Part shown: positions 1 through 6,708 of the stretch, in pieces | How the letters are laid out: each line of letters opens with the position of its first letter | Position numbering within the stretch: the stretch's first letter is position 1 | Assembly: GCA_021790295.1 (NCBI GenBank) | Contig: JAJYIC010000087.1 | Coordinates: 1 to 8,754, forward strand | DNA: 8,754 nucleotides | Direction of reading: 5' to 3' | Source: Pseudomonadota bacterium | GTDB lineage: Bacteria > Pseudomonadota > Alphaproteobacteria > ATCC43930 > CGMCC-115725 | Translations under genes and position numbers: made by a program | Notes under the pieces: generated by a model | Database searches by the model: none | Told to the model about the DNA's origin: nothing | Seen by the model: the letters and a program-made list of their open reading frames with translations, nothing else

Positions 1-1
1 G

Positions 2-910
2 CTGCGCGCGCCGTTTGCTCCGCTTTTGCGCCTTTTTGCAGCTGCCGCTTTGGCATTTCCTCTCGCCTCTTGCCAGCCTTTGCCCCACCCTTTCGCTCGC
101 GACGTCCCGCCCCCGGGTTCGGCCCTGATGGCGATCCCGGACAGCGTCAGCCTTTCCGTCGCACCGGTTCGCGGCGGGCCCAAAGCGACGGCGGAAAGCC
201 TCGCCGCAGTCTTGGCAAAGGCGCTGCAGAAGCGCGAAATCGCTGCCAGCGCGCAAAGCTCGGGCATTTTGAGCGAAGAGCTCGACGGCACCATCTGGGA
301 AGAGCCCGCGGCAGGAACAGACGCGGCGGTGGCGGCGCGCTGGCGGTTGCGCGACGCCAAAGGCCGGCTTCTAGGCGAACGCGGGGCGCGTGTGACGGCG
401 CCGGCCGAAGCCTGGCAAAACGGCGACAAAGCCGCCGTCGCGCGCCTCGCGGCGGCGAGCGCAGAAGCGATCGCCGATCTCGTTGTCGGCAAAGCCGCGA
501 GGCGGGCGCCTTCGCCCGCCGCTGCGCCTGCCGCCGGGCGCACCCGCCTTCTCGTCCGCCCGGTCAAAGGGGCGCCCGGAGATGGCGGCAAAGCGCTTAC
601 CCGTGCGATCCGCTTTCTCCTCGCACAACAAAAGATCGACCTCCTCTCCGGCGAAAACAAGAAACCCGATTTCATTCTCGACGCGCTCGTCTCGCTCGGA
701 AAAGAGAAGGCCGGGAAAAAACGGGTGAGGATCGTCTGGCGCCTCAGAGAGGCGGGCGGCAAAGAGATCGGCACGGTGGCCCAACAAAACGACGTGCCGG
801 TCGCCCTTCTCGACGGCTCCTGGGGCAATCTCGCTTATATCGTCGCCGATGCGGCCGAAGGCGGGATCCTCGCCCTCGTCAAGCACGCCCGGCCGCAAGC
901 GAAGAGGTGA
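2..910 (+). CDS. Putative lipoprotein with two copies of one domain, 5' end cut by the window edge
   Basis: I do not recognise a named family. The frame is open to base 2 and reads LRAPFAPLLRLF before a hydrophobic stretch and a lipobox LASC (Cys codon 71-73). This is a lipoprotein signal peptide whose true start is probably just upstream of the window; a TTG at 26 is the only in-window alternative I considered. Counting from that TTG, residues about 43-154 and 175-285 look like two diverged copies of one domain. VAPVRGG (45-51) matches VRPVKGA (177-183), WRLRDAKGRLLGE (106-118) matches WRLREAGGKEIGT (238-250), and both copies carry a Trp near their ends (130, 266). An Ala/Pro linker (about 158-170) separates them. 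It precedes prs in the same direction. The TGA stop lies in the first unit of a tandem repeat. Envelope location is inferred from the lipobox; function is unknown. Confidence 0.8.
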   Translation: MRAPFAPLLRLFAAAALAFPLASCQPLPHPFARDVPPPGSALMAIPDSVSLSVAPVRGGPKATAESLAAVLAKALQKREIAASAQSSGILSEELDGTIWEEPAAGTDAAVAARWRLRDAKGRLLGERGARVTAPAEAWQNGDKAAVARLAAASAEAIADLVVGKAARRAPSPAAAPAAGRTRLLVRPVKGAPGDGGKALTRAIRFLLAQQKIDLLSGENKKPDFILDALVSLGKEKAGKKRVRIVWRLREAGGKEIGTVAQQNDVPVALLDGSWGNLAYIVADAAEGGILALVKHARPQAKR

Positions 911-946
911 GCGAAGAGGTGAGCGAAGAGGTGAGCGAAGAGGTGA
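899..946 (+). repeat. Four perfect 12-bp tandem repeats over the lipoprotein stop codon
   Basis: The unit GCGAAGAGGTGA occurs four times without mismatch at 899-910, 911-922, 923-934 and 935-946. In the lipoprotein frame each unit ends in TGA, so there are four in-frame stops and copy-number change would not alter the protein. In another frame the units would read SEEV repeatedly, with no credible gene there. Each unit contains GAGGTGA, which is complementary to the 3' end of 16S rRNA (UCACCUC). There are no spacers, so this is not a CRISPR array. Confidence 0.97.
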
Positions 947-948
947 GA

Positions 949-977
949 TTGCGCGTGCCGGGCGGCTTTGCTAAAGT
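949..977 (+). promoter_or_regulatory. Possible sigma-70-type promoter for prs
   Basis: TTGCGC at 949-954 and TAAAGT at 972-977 are separated by exactly 17 bases. The first shares only the TTG of the -35 consensus and the second matches 4 of 6 positions of TATAAT. If real, transcription would start near 984, at the base of the hairpin just before prs, giving a short 5' leader that is mostly stem-loop. It is the only plausible promoter I saw between the upstream gene and prs. The match is weak. Confidence 0.3.
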
Positions 978-978
978 G

Positions 979-1013
979 AAAAAGGCGCGGAGCCTTGGGG
1001 CTCGCGCCTTTTT
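979..1013 (+). terminator. Terminator-like hairpin with A-run and T-run, directly upstream of prs
   Basis: AAAAA GGCGC (G) GAGCC, loop TTGG, GGCTC GCGCC TTTTT. The GC stem is 5+5 bp with one bulged G on the left arm, extended by five A-T pairs, and it ends in five T on the plus strand and (by symmetry) on the minus strand. This is the form of an intrinsic terminator and would end transcription of the lipoprotein gene, whose stop is about 70 bases upstream. It finishes only 6 bases before ATG 1020 and 12 before ATG 1026 of prs, so it could also act as a leader hairpin or attenuator for prs. Confidence 0.7.
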
Positions 1014-1025
1014 GCGACGATGCGC

Positions 1026-1958
1026 ATGAAGATTCTCACCGGCAACAGCAATCGGCCGCTTGCCGAAGCCATAGCGAACTATCTCGATCTGCCGCTCACC
1101 AAGGCGAGCGTGCGGCGTTTCCCGGATATGGAGGTGTTTGTCGAAATCCACGAAAACGTGCGCGGCGAGGACGTATTCGTCATCCAGCCGACCTCGTTCC
1201 CGGCAAACGACAATCTGATGGAGCTTCTCGTCACTCTCGACGCTTTGAAGCGCGGCTCGGCGCGCCGGGTGACGGCGGTCGTCCCCTATTACGGTTACGC
1301 ACGCCAGGATCGCAAATCCGGGCCTCGCACCCCGATCTCGGCAAAGCTCGTCGCCAATATGATCAGCGCCGCAGGCGCCGACAGGATGTTGACGCTCGAT
1401 CTGCACGCCGGGCAGATCCAGGGCTTTTTCGACATCCCGACCGACAATCTGATCGCCGCCCCGGTGCTCGTAAAAGACATCGAAGAGCACCGCCCGCGCC
1501 AGGATCTGATGATCGTCTCACCCGATGTCGGAGGGGTCGTGCGCGCCCGCCAGATCGCCCGACGCCTCGACACCGATCTGGCGATCATCGACAAGCGCCG
1601 CGAAAGGGCCGGGGTTTCGGAAGTGATGAACATCATCGGCGATGTCAAAGGACGCTGGTGCATCCTCGTCGACGATATCGTCGACAGCGCCGGCACCCTT
1701 TGCAACGCCGCCTCGGCTTTGCGGGAAGCCGGAGCCTTTGGGGTTGACGCTTATGTCACCCACGGAGTTCTTTCCGGAGGGGCGGTGGCGCGGGTGGCGG
1801 CCTCGCCCATAGAGGCCCTTGTCACCACCGACAGCATCGTGGCTACGGAAGCGCTGCGCGCCGCACCCAACATCCGCCAAGTTACGATCGCGCCTTTGAT
1901 GGCGGAAGCGATCCGGCGGATCAGCGAGGAGCGTTCGGTTTCGAGCCTTTTCGATTGA
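1026..1958 (+). CDS. prs: Ribose-phosphate pyrophosphokinase (PRPP synthetase)
   Basis: Makes 5-phosphoribosyl-1-pyrophosphate from ribose-5-phosphate and ATP in the cytoplasm, feeding purine, pyrimidine, histidine, tryptophan and NAD synthesis. From ATG 1026 it is 310 aa, the usual class I length. Visible motifs are the N-terminal GNSNRPLA, the ATP-site loop YGYARQDRK (89-97), TLDLHAGQIQGFF with catalytic-type His127, the flexible-loop KRR (190-192) and the PRPP-binding loop DDIVDSAGTL (216-225). ATG 1026 gives the MKI-type start usual in the family; ATG 1020 would add two residues. Neither has a Shine-Dalgarno sequence, because the bases upstream are the T-run of a hairpin. It is followed 58 bases later by rplY in the same direction, probably with shared transcription. 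The identification is secure; the exact start is not. Confidence 0.97.
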   Translation: MKILTGNSNRPLAEAIANYLDLPLTKASVRRFPDMEVFVEIHENVRGEDVFVIQPTSFPANDNLMELLVTLDALKRGSARRVTAVVPYYGYARQDRKSGPRTPISAKLVANMISAAGADRMLTLDLHAGQIQGFFDIPTDNLIAAPVLVKDIEEHRPRQDLMIVSPDVGGVVRARQIARRLDTDLAIIDKRRERAGVSEVMNIIGDVKGRWCILVDDIVDSAGTLCNAASALREAGAFGVDAYVTHGVLSGGAVARVAASPIEALVTTDSIVATEALRAAPNIRQVTIAPLMAEAIRRISEERSVSSLFD

Positions 1959-2016
1959 GAAGCCCCGCCGGAATTTCTGCGGAAGCGCAAATTGAGTTAA
2001 GGAAGGAGAGGCGACC

Positions 2017-2655
2017 ATGGCCGAGATCATTGCCTTCAGCGCGTTGCCGCGCGCGCGCGCCGGAAAAGGAGCGGCGCGGGCGATGCGCCGCGAAGGCCGC
2101 GTTCCCGCCATCATTTATGGCGGCAACGAAGGCGCGGCGCTCATCAGCATCGAGCCGCGCGAGCTTTCCCGCGCTCTCACCCGTCCCGGCTTTTTCGCAA
2201 CCCTTGCGGAGGTGTCGCTCGAAGGGAACGTGCAGCGTGTTCTGCCGCGCGAGGTGCAGCTTCACCCGGTGACCGACGCGCCTTTGCACGTCGATTTCCT
2301 GCGCGTCCTTCCCGGCGCAAGGCTGAACGTCAAGGTTCCCGTCGTTTTCATCAACGAGGATCAATCCCCCGGCATCCATCGCGGCGGCATCCTCAATGTC
2401 GTGCGTCACGAGATCGAGCTCGACACCGCGGTCGACGCCATACCCGAGCGCATCGTGGTCGATCTTTCCGGGCTCGACATCGGCGACAGCGTTCATGTCA
2501 GCAGCGTGACGCTGCCCCCCGGCACGCAGCCGACCATCAGGGACCGCGATTTTACGATCGCGAGCATCGCCGCCTCTTCGGCGGTGCGTGAGGAAGCGGC
2601 GGCGGCGGCAACGGCGGCGCCGGCGCCGGCGGCCGAACCGGAAGCGGCCCCCTGA
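2017..2655 (+). CDS. rplY: 50S ribosomal protein L25, long Ctc/TL5-type
   Basis: Binds 5S rRNA in the large ribosomal subunit. In the long (Ctc) form it has been linked to general stress in some bacteria. At 212 aa it is much longer than the about 94-aa E. coli L25. It has an N-terminal 5S-binding domain (about 1-95; GREG/RVPAIIYGG at 26-36 and HVDFLRV at 91-97), a C-terminal beta domain (about 100-188; VVRHEIELD, SGLDIGDSVHV), and an Ala/Pro/Glu tail from about 190. The start is set by a strong Shine-Dalgarno GGAAGGAG at 2001-2008, eight bases before ATG. It lies between prs and pth, the usual alphaproteobacterial order. Low-complexity, Ala-rich tails are common in this group, so the tail need not be functional. 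Confidence 0.95.
   Translation: MAEIIAFSALPRARAGKGAARAMRREGRVPAIIYGGNEGAALISIEPRELSRALTRPGFFATLAEVSLEGNVQRVLPREVQLHPVTDAPLHVDFLRVLPGARLNVKVPVVFINEDQSPGIHRGGILNVVRHEIELDTAVDAIPERIVVDLSGLDIGDSVHVSSVTLPPGTQPTIRDRDFTIASIAASSAVREEAAAAATAAPAPAAEPEAAP
2596..2633 (+). repeat. GCG/GCC-rich low-complexity tract encoding the L25 Ala/Pro tail
   Basis: Runs of GCG triplets followed by GGCGCC-type units near the 3' end of rplY encode mainly Ala, Thr and Pro. Such triplet tracts are prone to length change by slippage, and a change of whole triplets would keep the frame. The short GCGCGCGCGC run near 2050 in the same gene is similar but shorter. Confidence 0.5.
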
Positions 2656-2726
2656 ACGGCCGGCTTCGCAAAGGCTTCCCGGGTTGAACGGCGCGACCGC
2701 GGCGCCGCAGCCCAATCCGCCCCGCG

Positions 2727-3317
2727 ATGCGCCTTCTCGTCGGCCTTGGCAACCCCGGTTCGCATTATGCGAGAAACCGCCACAATATCGGCTTTATGGC
2801 GGCGGACGCGATCGCACGGGTTTATGGCTTTCCCGCCTTTCGCGCCCGTTTCAAAGGGGTCCTTGCCGAAGGATCGGTTGCCGGAAAAAAGCGGATCCTC
2901 TTGAAGCCTCAGACCTTTATGAACGATTCCGGGGAATCGGTCGGGGCCGTCGCACGGTTTTTCCGCATCGCCCCCGACGAGATCGTCGTCTTCCACGACG
3001 AAATCGATCTGAAGCCCGGGAAACTCCGGGTCAAACTCGGAGGCGGCAACGCCGGTCATAACGGCTTGCGCTCGATCGACAGGGAGATCGGTCGCGACTA
3101 TTGGCGGGTTCGCTTTGGCATAGGCCACCCCGGCGTCAAGGAACTCGTCTACCCTTACGTCCTTCAGGATTTCCCGCGCGAGGAGATCGAAGAGTGGGTC
3201 GGCCCTCTGCTCGAATCCGTCGCCCAAACCCTGCCGCTTCTCCTTTCGGGCGCGGCCGATGCGTTCATGAGCGAGGTCGCTCGGCTCTCCGCCCCCGAGC
3301 CCGAAACGGGAGACTAG
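2727..3317 (+). CDS. pth: Peptidyl-tRNA hydrolase
   Basis: Cleaves the ester bond of peptidyl-tRNAs released early from ribosomes, recycling tRNA in the cytoplasm. It is 196 aa, the normal size of the bacterial Pth family. Residues matching the known active site are visible: Asn9 in VGLGNPG, His19 in RNRHNIGF (catalytic His20 in E. coli), Asn66 in TFMNDSG, Asp91 in FHDEIDLKPG, and His111-Asn112 in GGGNAGHNGLRSI. The ATG at 2727 is family-consistent (MRLLVGLGNPG) but has no recognisable Shine-Dalgarno. Translation may rely on ribosomes arriving from rplY, whose stop is 71 bases upstream, or on weak initiation. It ends four bases before the ychF start, so the two genes are almost certainly co-transcribed and probably translationally linked. 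Confidence 0.96.
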   Translation: MRLLVGLGNPGSHYARNRHNIGFMAADAIARVYGFPAFRARFKGVLAEGSVAGKKRILLKPQTFMNDSGESVGAVARFFRIAPDEIVVFHDEIDLKPGKLRVKLGGGNAGHNGLRSIDREIGRDYWRVRFGIGHPGVKELVYPYVLQDFPREEIEEWVGPLLESVAQTLPLLLSGAADAFMSEVARLSAPEPETGD

Positions 3318-3321
3318 CGTC

Positions 3322-4419
3322 GTGGGTTTCAATTGCGGCATCGTCGGCCTGCCCAATGTCGGTAAATCGACGCTTTTCAACGCGCTGACGGCAACGCAGG
3401 CGGCGGAAGCGGCGAATTATCCCTTTTGCACGATCGAGCCCAATGTCGGGCGCGTCGCCGTCCCCGACCAAAGGCTCGAAACCTGCGCTGCGCTTGCCGG
3501 CTCGGCAAAGATCGTTCCCACCCAGCTCGAATTCGTCGACATCGCAGGGCTGGTCCGCGGCGCCGCCGAAGGCCAAGGCCTCGGCAACCAGTTCCTCGCC
3601 CACATCCGCGAGGTCGATGCGATCCTCCACGTGGTGCGCTCTTTCGAGGACGAGAACGTCGTCCACCTTGAAGGGTCGGTCGATGCTTTGCGCGATATCG
3701 AGATTGTCGAGACCGAGCTTATGCTTGCCGACCTCGAAAGCCTCGAACGGCGCGCCCAACAGCTCGAAAAGCGGGTGCGCGGCGGCGAGCGCGAAGGAAA
3801 GGCGCAGGCCGAACTCGTCGGGATCGTTCTTGCCGGCTTGCGCAAAGGCATAGCGGCGCGCGATCTGCCTCTCGATCCGGAAAGGCGAAAGGCGGTGCGC
3901 GCGCTGCAGCTTCTTTCGGCAAAACCTGTCCTTTATGTCGCCAATGTCGATGAAGGCAGCGCCAAAAGCGGCAACGCCGCGAGCGAGGCGCTCTCTCGCT
4001 TTGCCGCCGCGCACGGTGCCGGCGCGGTCATCATCTCCGCCGCCATAGAGGCCGAACTCGCCGCTCTAGGCGACGAGGAAAAAGCGCAATACCTGGCCGC
4101 CCTCGGCCTCGAAGAGACCGGGCTTTCCCGGGTCATCCGCGCCGGCTACGCCCTTCTCGACCTCATCACCTTTTTTACCGTCGGCCCCAAAGAGGCTCAT
4201 GCCTGGACGATCCTGCGCGGCACCAAGGCGCGCCAGGCGGCGGGAAAGGTGCACAGCGATTTCGAGAAAGGCTTTATTCGCGCCGAAGTCATCGCCTGCG
4301 AGGATTTCATCGCTCAGGGCGGCGAACAGGGCGCGAGAGAAGCCGGCCGCATGCGCCTCGAAGGCGCCGATTATCCCGTCGCCGACGGCGACGTGATGCA
4401 TTTCCGCTTCAATCTTTGA
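3322..4419 (+). CDS. ychF: Redox/stress-linked ATPase YchF (OLA1 type), Obg-HflX family
   Basis: A cytoplasmic P-loop NTPase that associates with ribosomes. The family uses ATP rather than GTP and is linked to oxidative stress and translation fidelity. It is 365 aa, close to E. coli YchF (363). It has the G1 P-loop GLPNVGKS (9-16), G3 DIAGLVRGA (73-81) and NVDE (208-211) in place of the G4 NKxD, which is the sign of ATP preference. A charged helical insert, probably a coiled coil, spans about 125-200. A C-terminal TGS domain (about 281-364) contains FFTVGPKEAHAWT and DYPVADGDVMHFRFNL. The start is GTG at 3322, fixed by the N-terminus MGFNCGIVG and by a GGGAG at 3308-3312 lying in the end of pth. 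It is the last gene of this block and faces mtnA. Confidence 0.97.
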   Translation: MGFNCGIVGLPNVGKSTLFNALTATQAAEAANYPFCTIEPNVGRVAVPDQRLETCAALAGSAKIVPTQLEFVDIAGLVRGAAEGQGLGNQFLAHIREVDAILHVVRSFEDENVVHLEGSVDALRDIEIVETELMLADLESLERRAQQLEKRVRGGEREGKAQAELVGIVLAGLRKGIAARDLPLDPERRKAVRALQLLSAKPVLYVANVDEGSAKSGNAASEALSRFAAAHGAGAVIISAAIEAELAALGDEEKAQYLAALGLEETGLSRVIRAGYALLDLITFFTVGPKEAHAWTILRGTKARQAAGKVHSDFEKGFIRAEVIACEDFIAQGGEQGAREAGRMRLEGADYPVADGDVMHFRFNL

Positions 4420-4456
4420 GGAGGAGTGAGGCGCGCTCGCCGCCCCGGCGCCCGCT

Positions 4457-5569
4457 TCAGAATGTCCCGGCCGCCTCTTCGCGCGCGCTTGCCGCATGTT
4501 CGGGGAAAAGCCCGGCAAGGCCTTCGCGCGAAGCTGCGCAAAGGCCGCGCTCGGTGATGAGCGCCGTGACGAGGCGCGCCGGGGTGACGTCGAAAGCGGG
4601 ATTGAAGGCCGGGCTTTCCTCTGGCGAGAGGCGCAGCCGAAGGCGCCGGCCGTCTTCGCTCCAGCCTTCGATATGCGTCACTTCCCGCGCATCGCGGCAT
4701 TCGATCGGGATCGAAGCGCCTTTGGCAAGCGCCCAATCGATCGAGGGCGACGGCAGCGCGACATAAAACGGAACGCCGCTGTCGCGGGCGGCCAAAGCCA
4801 TCATATAGGTGCCGATCTTGTTGGCGACCTCGCCCTCGGCCGTAGTGCGGTCGGTGCCGACGATGGCGAAATCGACCCGGCCTTCGCGCATCAGCGGCCC
4901 CGCCGCGCTGTCGACGAGAAGGGTAAAAGGCACCCCGTGGCGGGCGAGTTCCCAGGCGGTCAGGCTTGCGCCCTGGTTTCTGGGGCGCGTCTCCCCGACC
5001 CAGACATGGACCTTTATCCCCACGTCGAACGCGCGGTAGACCGGGGCGAGCGCGGTGCCCCAATCGACGGTCGCGAGCCAACCGGCGTTGCAATGGGTGA
5101 GGATCTCGACGGGGCGCCCTTTTTCCGCAAAGGCCTTTTCGAAGAGCGCCAAACCATGGGCGCCGATGGCGCGATTGATGGCAACGTCCTCTTCGGCGAT
5201 CTCGCCCGCAAGGCGAAAGCCGAGGAGAGCTCTCTCCTCCTCGCGAGCGGAGAGAAGCGCGGCCATCATCCGTTCGAGAGCCCAGCCGAGATTGACCGCG
5301 GTCGGACGCGTCGCAAAGAGAAGGGCGGCCGCTTTTTCGAGAGCGGGGCGCGACGGATCGCAGCGGGCGGCGAGAGCCAAACCATAAGCGGCGGCGGCGC
5401 CGATCAAAGGGGCTCCGCGCACGCGCATCGCGGCAATCGCTTCCGCCACTTTTTCCGGGGTCTCAAGACGGCGGATCGAAAGTTCAAACGGCAGGCGCGT
5501 CTGGTCGATGATCTCGACCGCACCACCCGCCGGCCAGATCGTGCGCATCTGACGGCCATCCACTCGCAT
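4457..5569 (-). CDS. mtnA: S-methyl-5-thioribose-1-phosphate isomerase
   Basis: Isomerises 5-methylthioribose-1-phosphate to 5-methylthioribulose-1-phosphate in methionine salvage. It belongs to the eIF2B-like isomerase family. It is 370 aa, a little over the usual 340-350. Family motifs are MRVRGAPLIGAAAAYG (48-63), LTHCNAGWLAT (157-167) with Cys160, VGETRPRNQGASLTAWEL (191-208), GTDRTTAEGEVANKIGTY (238-255) with Asp240, and PSPSIDW (273-279). Cys160 and Asp240 match the proposed catalytic pair, and their numbering, of the B. subtilis enzyme. The ATG at 5569 has AAGGG about nine bases upstream; an internal Met at residue 8 is a possible alternative start. It follows mtnP by 41 bases on the same strand, and the pair catalyses consecutive steps, so they are very likely an operon. 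It converges on ychF with a 37-base gap. Confidence 0.95.
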   Translation of the reverse strand: MRVDGRQMRTIWPAGGAVEIIDQTRLPFELSIRRLETPEKVAEAIAAMRVRGAPLIGAAAAYGLALAARCDPSRPALEKAAALLFATRPTAVNLGWALERMMAALLSAREEERALLGFRLAGEIAEEDVAINRAIGAHGLALFEKAFAEKGRPVEILTHCNAGWLATVDWGTALAPVYRAFDVGIKVHVWVGETRPRNQGASLTAWELARHGVPFTLLVDSAAGPLMREGRVDFAIVGTDRTTAEGEVANKIGTYMMALAARDSGVPFYVALPSPSIDWALAKGASIPIECRDAREVTHIEGWSEDGRRLRLRLSPEESPAFNPAFDVTPARLVTALITERGLCAASREGLAGLFPEHAASAREEAAGTF

Positions 5570-5610
5570 CGCGCTTTATCCCTTGTCCGTGGCATTGCGG
5601 CAGGGCGGAT

Positions 5611-6531
5611 TTACCCGCCGCCGCGGTTTTCGGAAAAACCGCCATGCGCCTTCGAGACCGGCCCCAGAACCCGCCCCGCAACCGCGTCGAGGCGGCGCAA
5701 AAGCTCGGGATCGCGCTTTTCGGGGGTGGTGATGAGAGCGTGGTCGAGCGCAGAGCGGCAGCCTTCGCGGCAGCCTTCGCCCTCCCTTGCCAAAAGCAGC
5801 ACCAGCTCGCGGACCAGCGCCTGTGCCTTTTCCGCATTTTTTTCGAGGACGGCGAGAATGTGGCCGACGGTGACCGCATCATGCTGCGGATGCCAGCAAT
5901 CGTAATCGGTGACCATCGCCACCGTCGCGTAGCAGATCTCGGCCTCGCGGGCGAGTTTTGCCTCCGGCATGTTGGTCATGCCGATGACGTCGTATTTGGC
6001 GAGCTGGTAAAGCGCGCTTTCGGCGCGGCTGGAAAAATGCGGCCCTTCGATGACGAGGTAGGTGCCGCCGCGCTTCAAGGGGATCCCCGCCTTTTTGCCC
6101 GCCGCCATCAGGTGGTCGCCGAGCCGCGCGCAAACGGGACGGGCCATCGACACGTGAGCGACGCAACCCGAACCGAAAAAGCTCCTCTCGCGGCCATGCG
6201 TCTGGTCGACAAACTGGTCGACGACGACAAATTCGCCCGGAACATAATCCTCGCGCAAGCTGCCGACGGCCGAAAGCGAGACGATCTCCCTGACGCCGCA
6301 GCGTTTCAAGGCGTCGATATTGGCGCGGAACGGGATCTCGGAAGGCGCGATCCTGTGCCCGCGCCCGTGCCGGGGCAGAAAGACGATCCTTTGTCCTTGA
6401 AGCGTGCCGAAACAGAATTCGTCGGAGGTTTCGCCGAACGGGCTTTCGACAGGGCGCCACTCGATATCGCCGAGCCCCTCCATCCGTTCGAGCCCGCTGC
6501 CGCCGATGATGCCGATAGGGGAAGAGCTCAT
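5611..6531 (-). CDS. mtnP: S-methyl-5'-thioadenosine phosphorylase
   Basis: Phosphorolyses 5'-methylthioadenosine, a by-product of polyamine and homoserine-lactone synthesis, to adenine and methylthioribose-1-phosphate, the substrate of MtnA. It is 306 aa. Purine-nucleoside-phosphorylase-superfamily motifs are GIIGGSG (7-13), PRHGRGH (53-59), SAVGSLRE (87-94), EGPHFSSRAES (162-172), MTNMPE (185-190) and TDYDCW (208-213). The frame is open much further upstream, but ATG 6531 begins directly before the conserved first strand and has AAGGA just upstream. The C-terminal tail carries EGCREGCR (252-259), from an exact 12-bp duplication. Adenine released here would be recycled with PRPP, the product of the nearby prs, but adenine phosphoribosyltransferase is not in the window. 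Confidence 0.96.
   Translation of the reverse strand: MSSSPIGIIGGSGLERMEGLGDIEWRPVESPFGETSDEFCFGTLQGQRIVFLPRHGRGHRIAPSEIPFRANIDALKRCGVREIVSLSAVGSLREDYVPGEFVVVDQFVDQTHGRERSFFGSGCVAHVSMARPVCARLGDHLMAAGKKAGIPLKRGGTYLVIEGPHFSSRAESALYQLAKYDVIGMTNMPEAKLAREAEICYATVAMVTDYDCWHPQHDAVTVGHILAVLEKNAEKAQALVRELVLLLAREGEGCREGCRSALDHALITTPEKRDPELLRRLDAVAGRVLGPVSKAHGGFSENRGGG
5757..5780 (-). repeat. mtnP: Two perfect 12-bp tandem copies inside mtnP
   Basis: GGCAGCCTTCGC on the plus strand occurs at 5757-5768 and again at 5769-5780. On the coding strand this inserts four residues in frame, giving EGCR twice at residues 252-259, in the variable C-terminal part of the enzyme and away from the active-site motifs. 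It is probably harmless and likely recent, since the two copies are identical at nucleotide level. Confidence 0.95.
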
Positions 6532-6708
6532 CCTGTCCTTTGACGCCCATTCGAGGACGCCCGCAATTTCGCAAGCAGAAGCGCCCCAATTCCGAGTTCC
6601 GGCGCAAGCCTTGCCCCGCGCGGCCGCAAGGGTCAAGATGCTCGCAGGGCGGAGCGCCGGGCCGTTGCATCGCGGCGCATCCGCAAGATCATAAAAGGGA
6701 GGTCGAAG
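6532..6708. promoter_or_regulatory. Divergent intergenic region between mtnP and the GYD-domain gene
   Basis: These 177 bases must contain the promoters for the leftward mtnP-mtnA pair and the rightward GYD gene. I see ribosome binding sites at each edge: AAAGGA just upstream of mtnP, and GGGAGG at about 6697-6702 before ATG 6709. For the GYD gene, TTGCAT (about 6664) and ATCATA 17 bases later are at best a very weak -35/-10 pair. I found no convincing operator palindrome and no recognisable SAM riboswitch fold. The assignment rests on gene orientation rather than on a motif. Confidence 0.4.

Noticed and set aside
899..946. The four-copy direct repeat as a CRISPR array or a coding SEEV-repeat peptide
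   Set aside because: The units are contiguous with no spacers, and the frame reading SEEV has no plausible start, family match or codon pattern. It overlaps the terminator hairpin and the prs start.
4420..4456. GC-rich inverted repeat between ychF and mtnA as a bidirectional terminator
   Set aside because: Only a 5-bp GGCGC/GCGCC stem with a 13-base loop and no T-run on either strand. Such matches arise easily in this base composition.
4496..5905. Long open frame on the plus strand opposite mtnA and mtnP
   Set aside because: It is antisense to two clearly identified enzymes with intact motifs. Long antisense frames are expected in GC-rich DNA with strong third-position bias. Its translation has no recognisable domain.
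6532..6708. SAM-type riboswitch upstream of mtnP
   Set aside because: It was looked for because methionine-related genes often carry one, but I could not recognise a conserved core or pairing pattern in these 177 bases.
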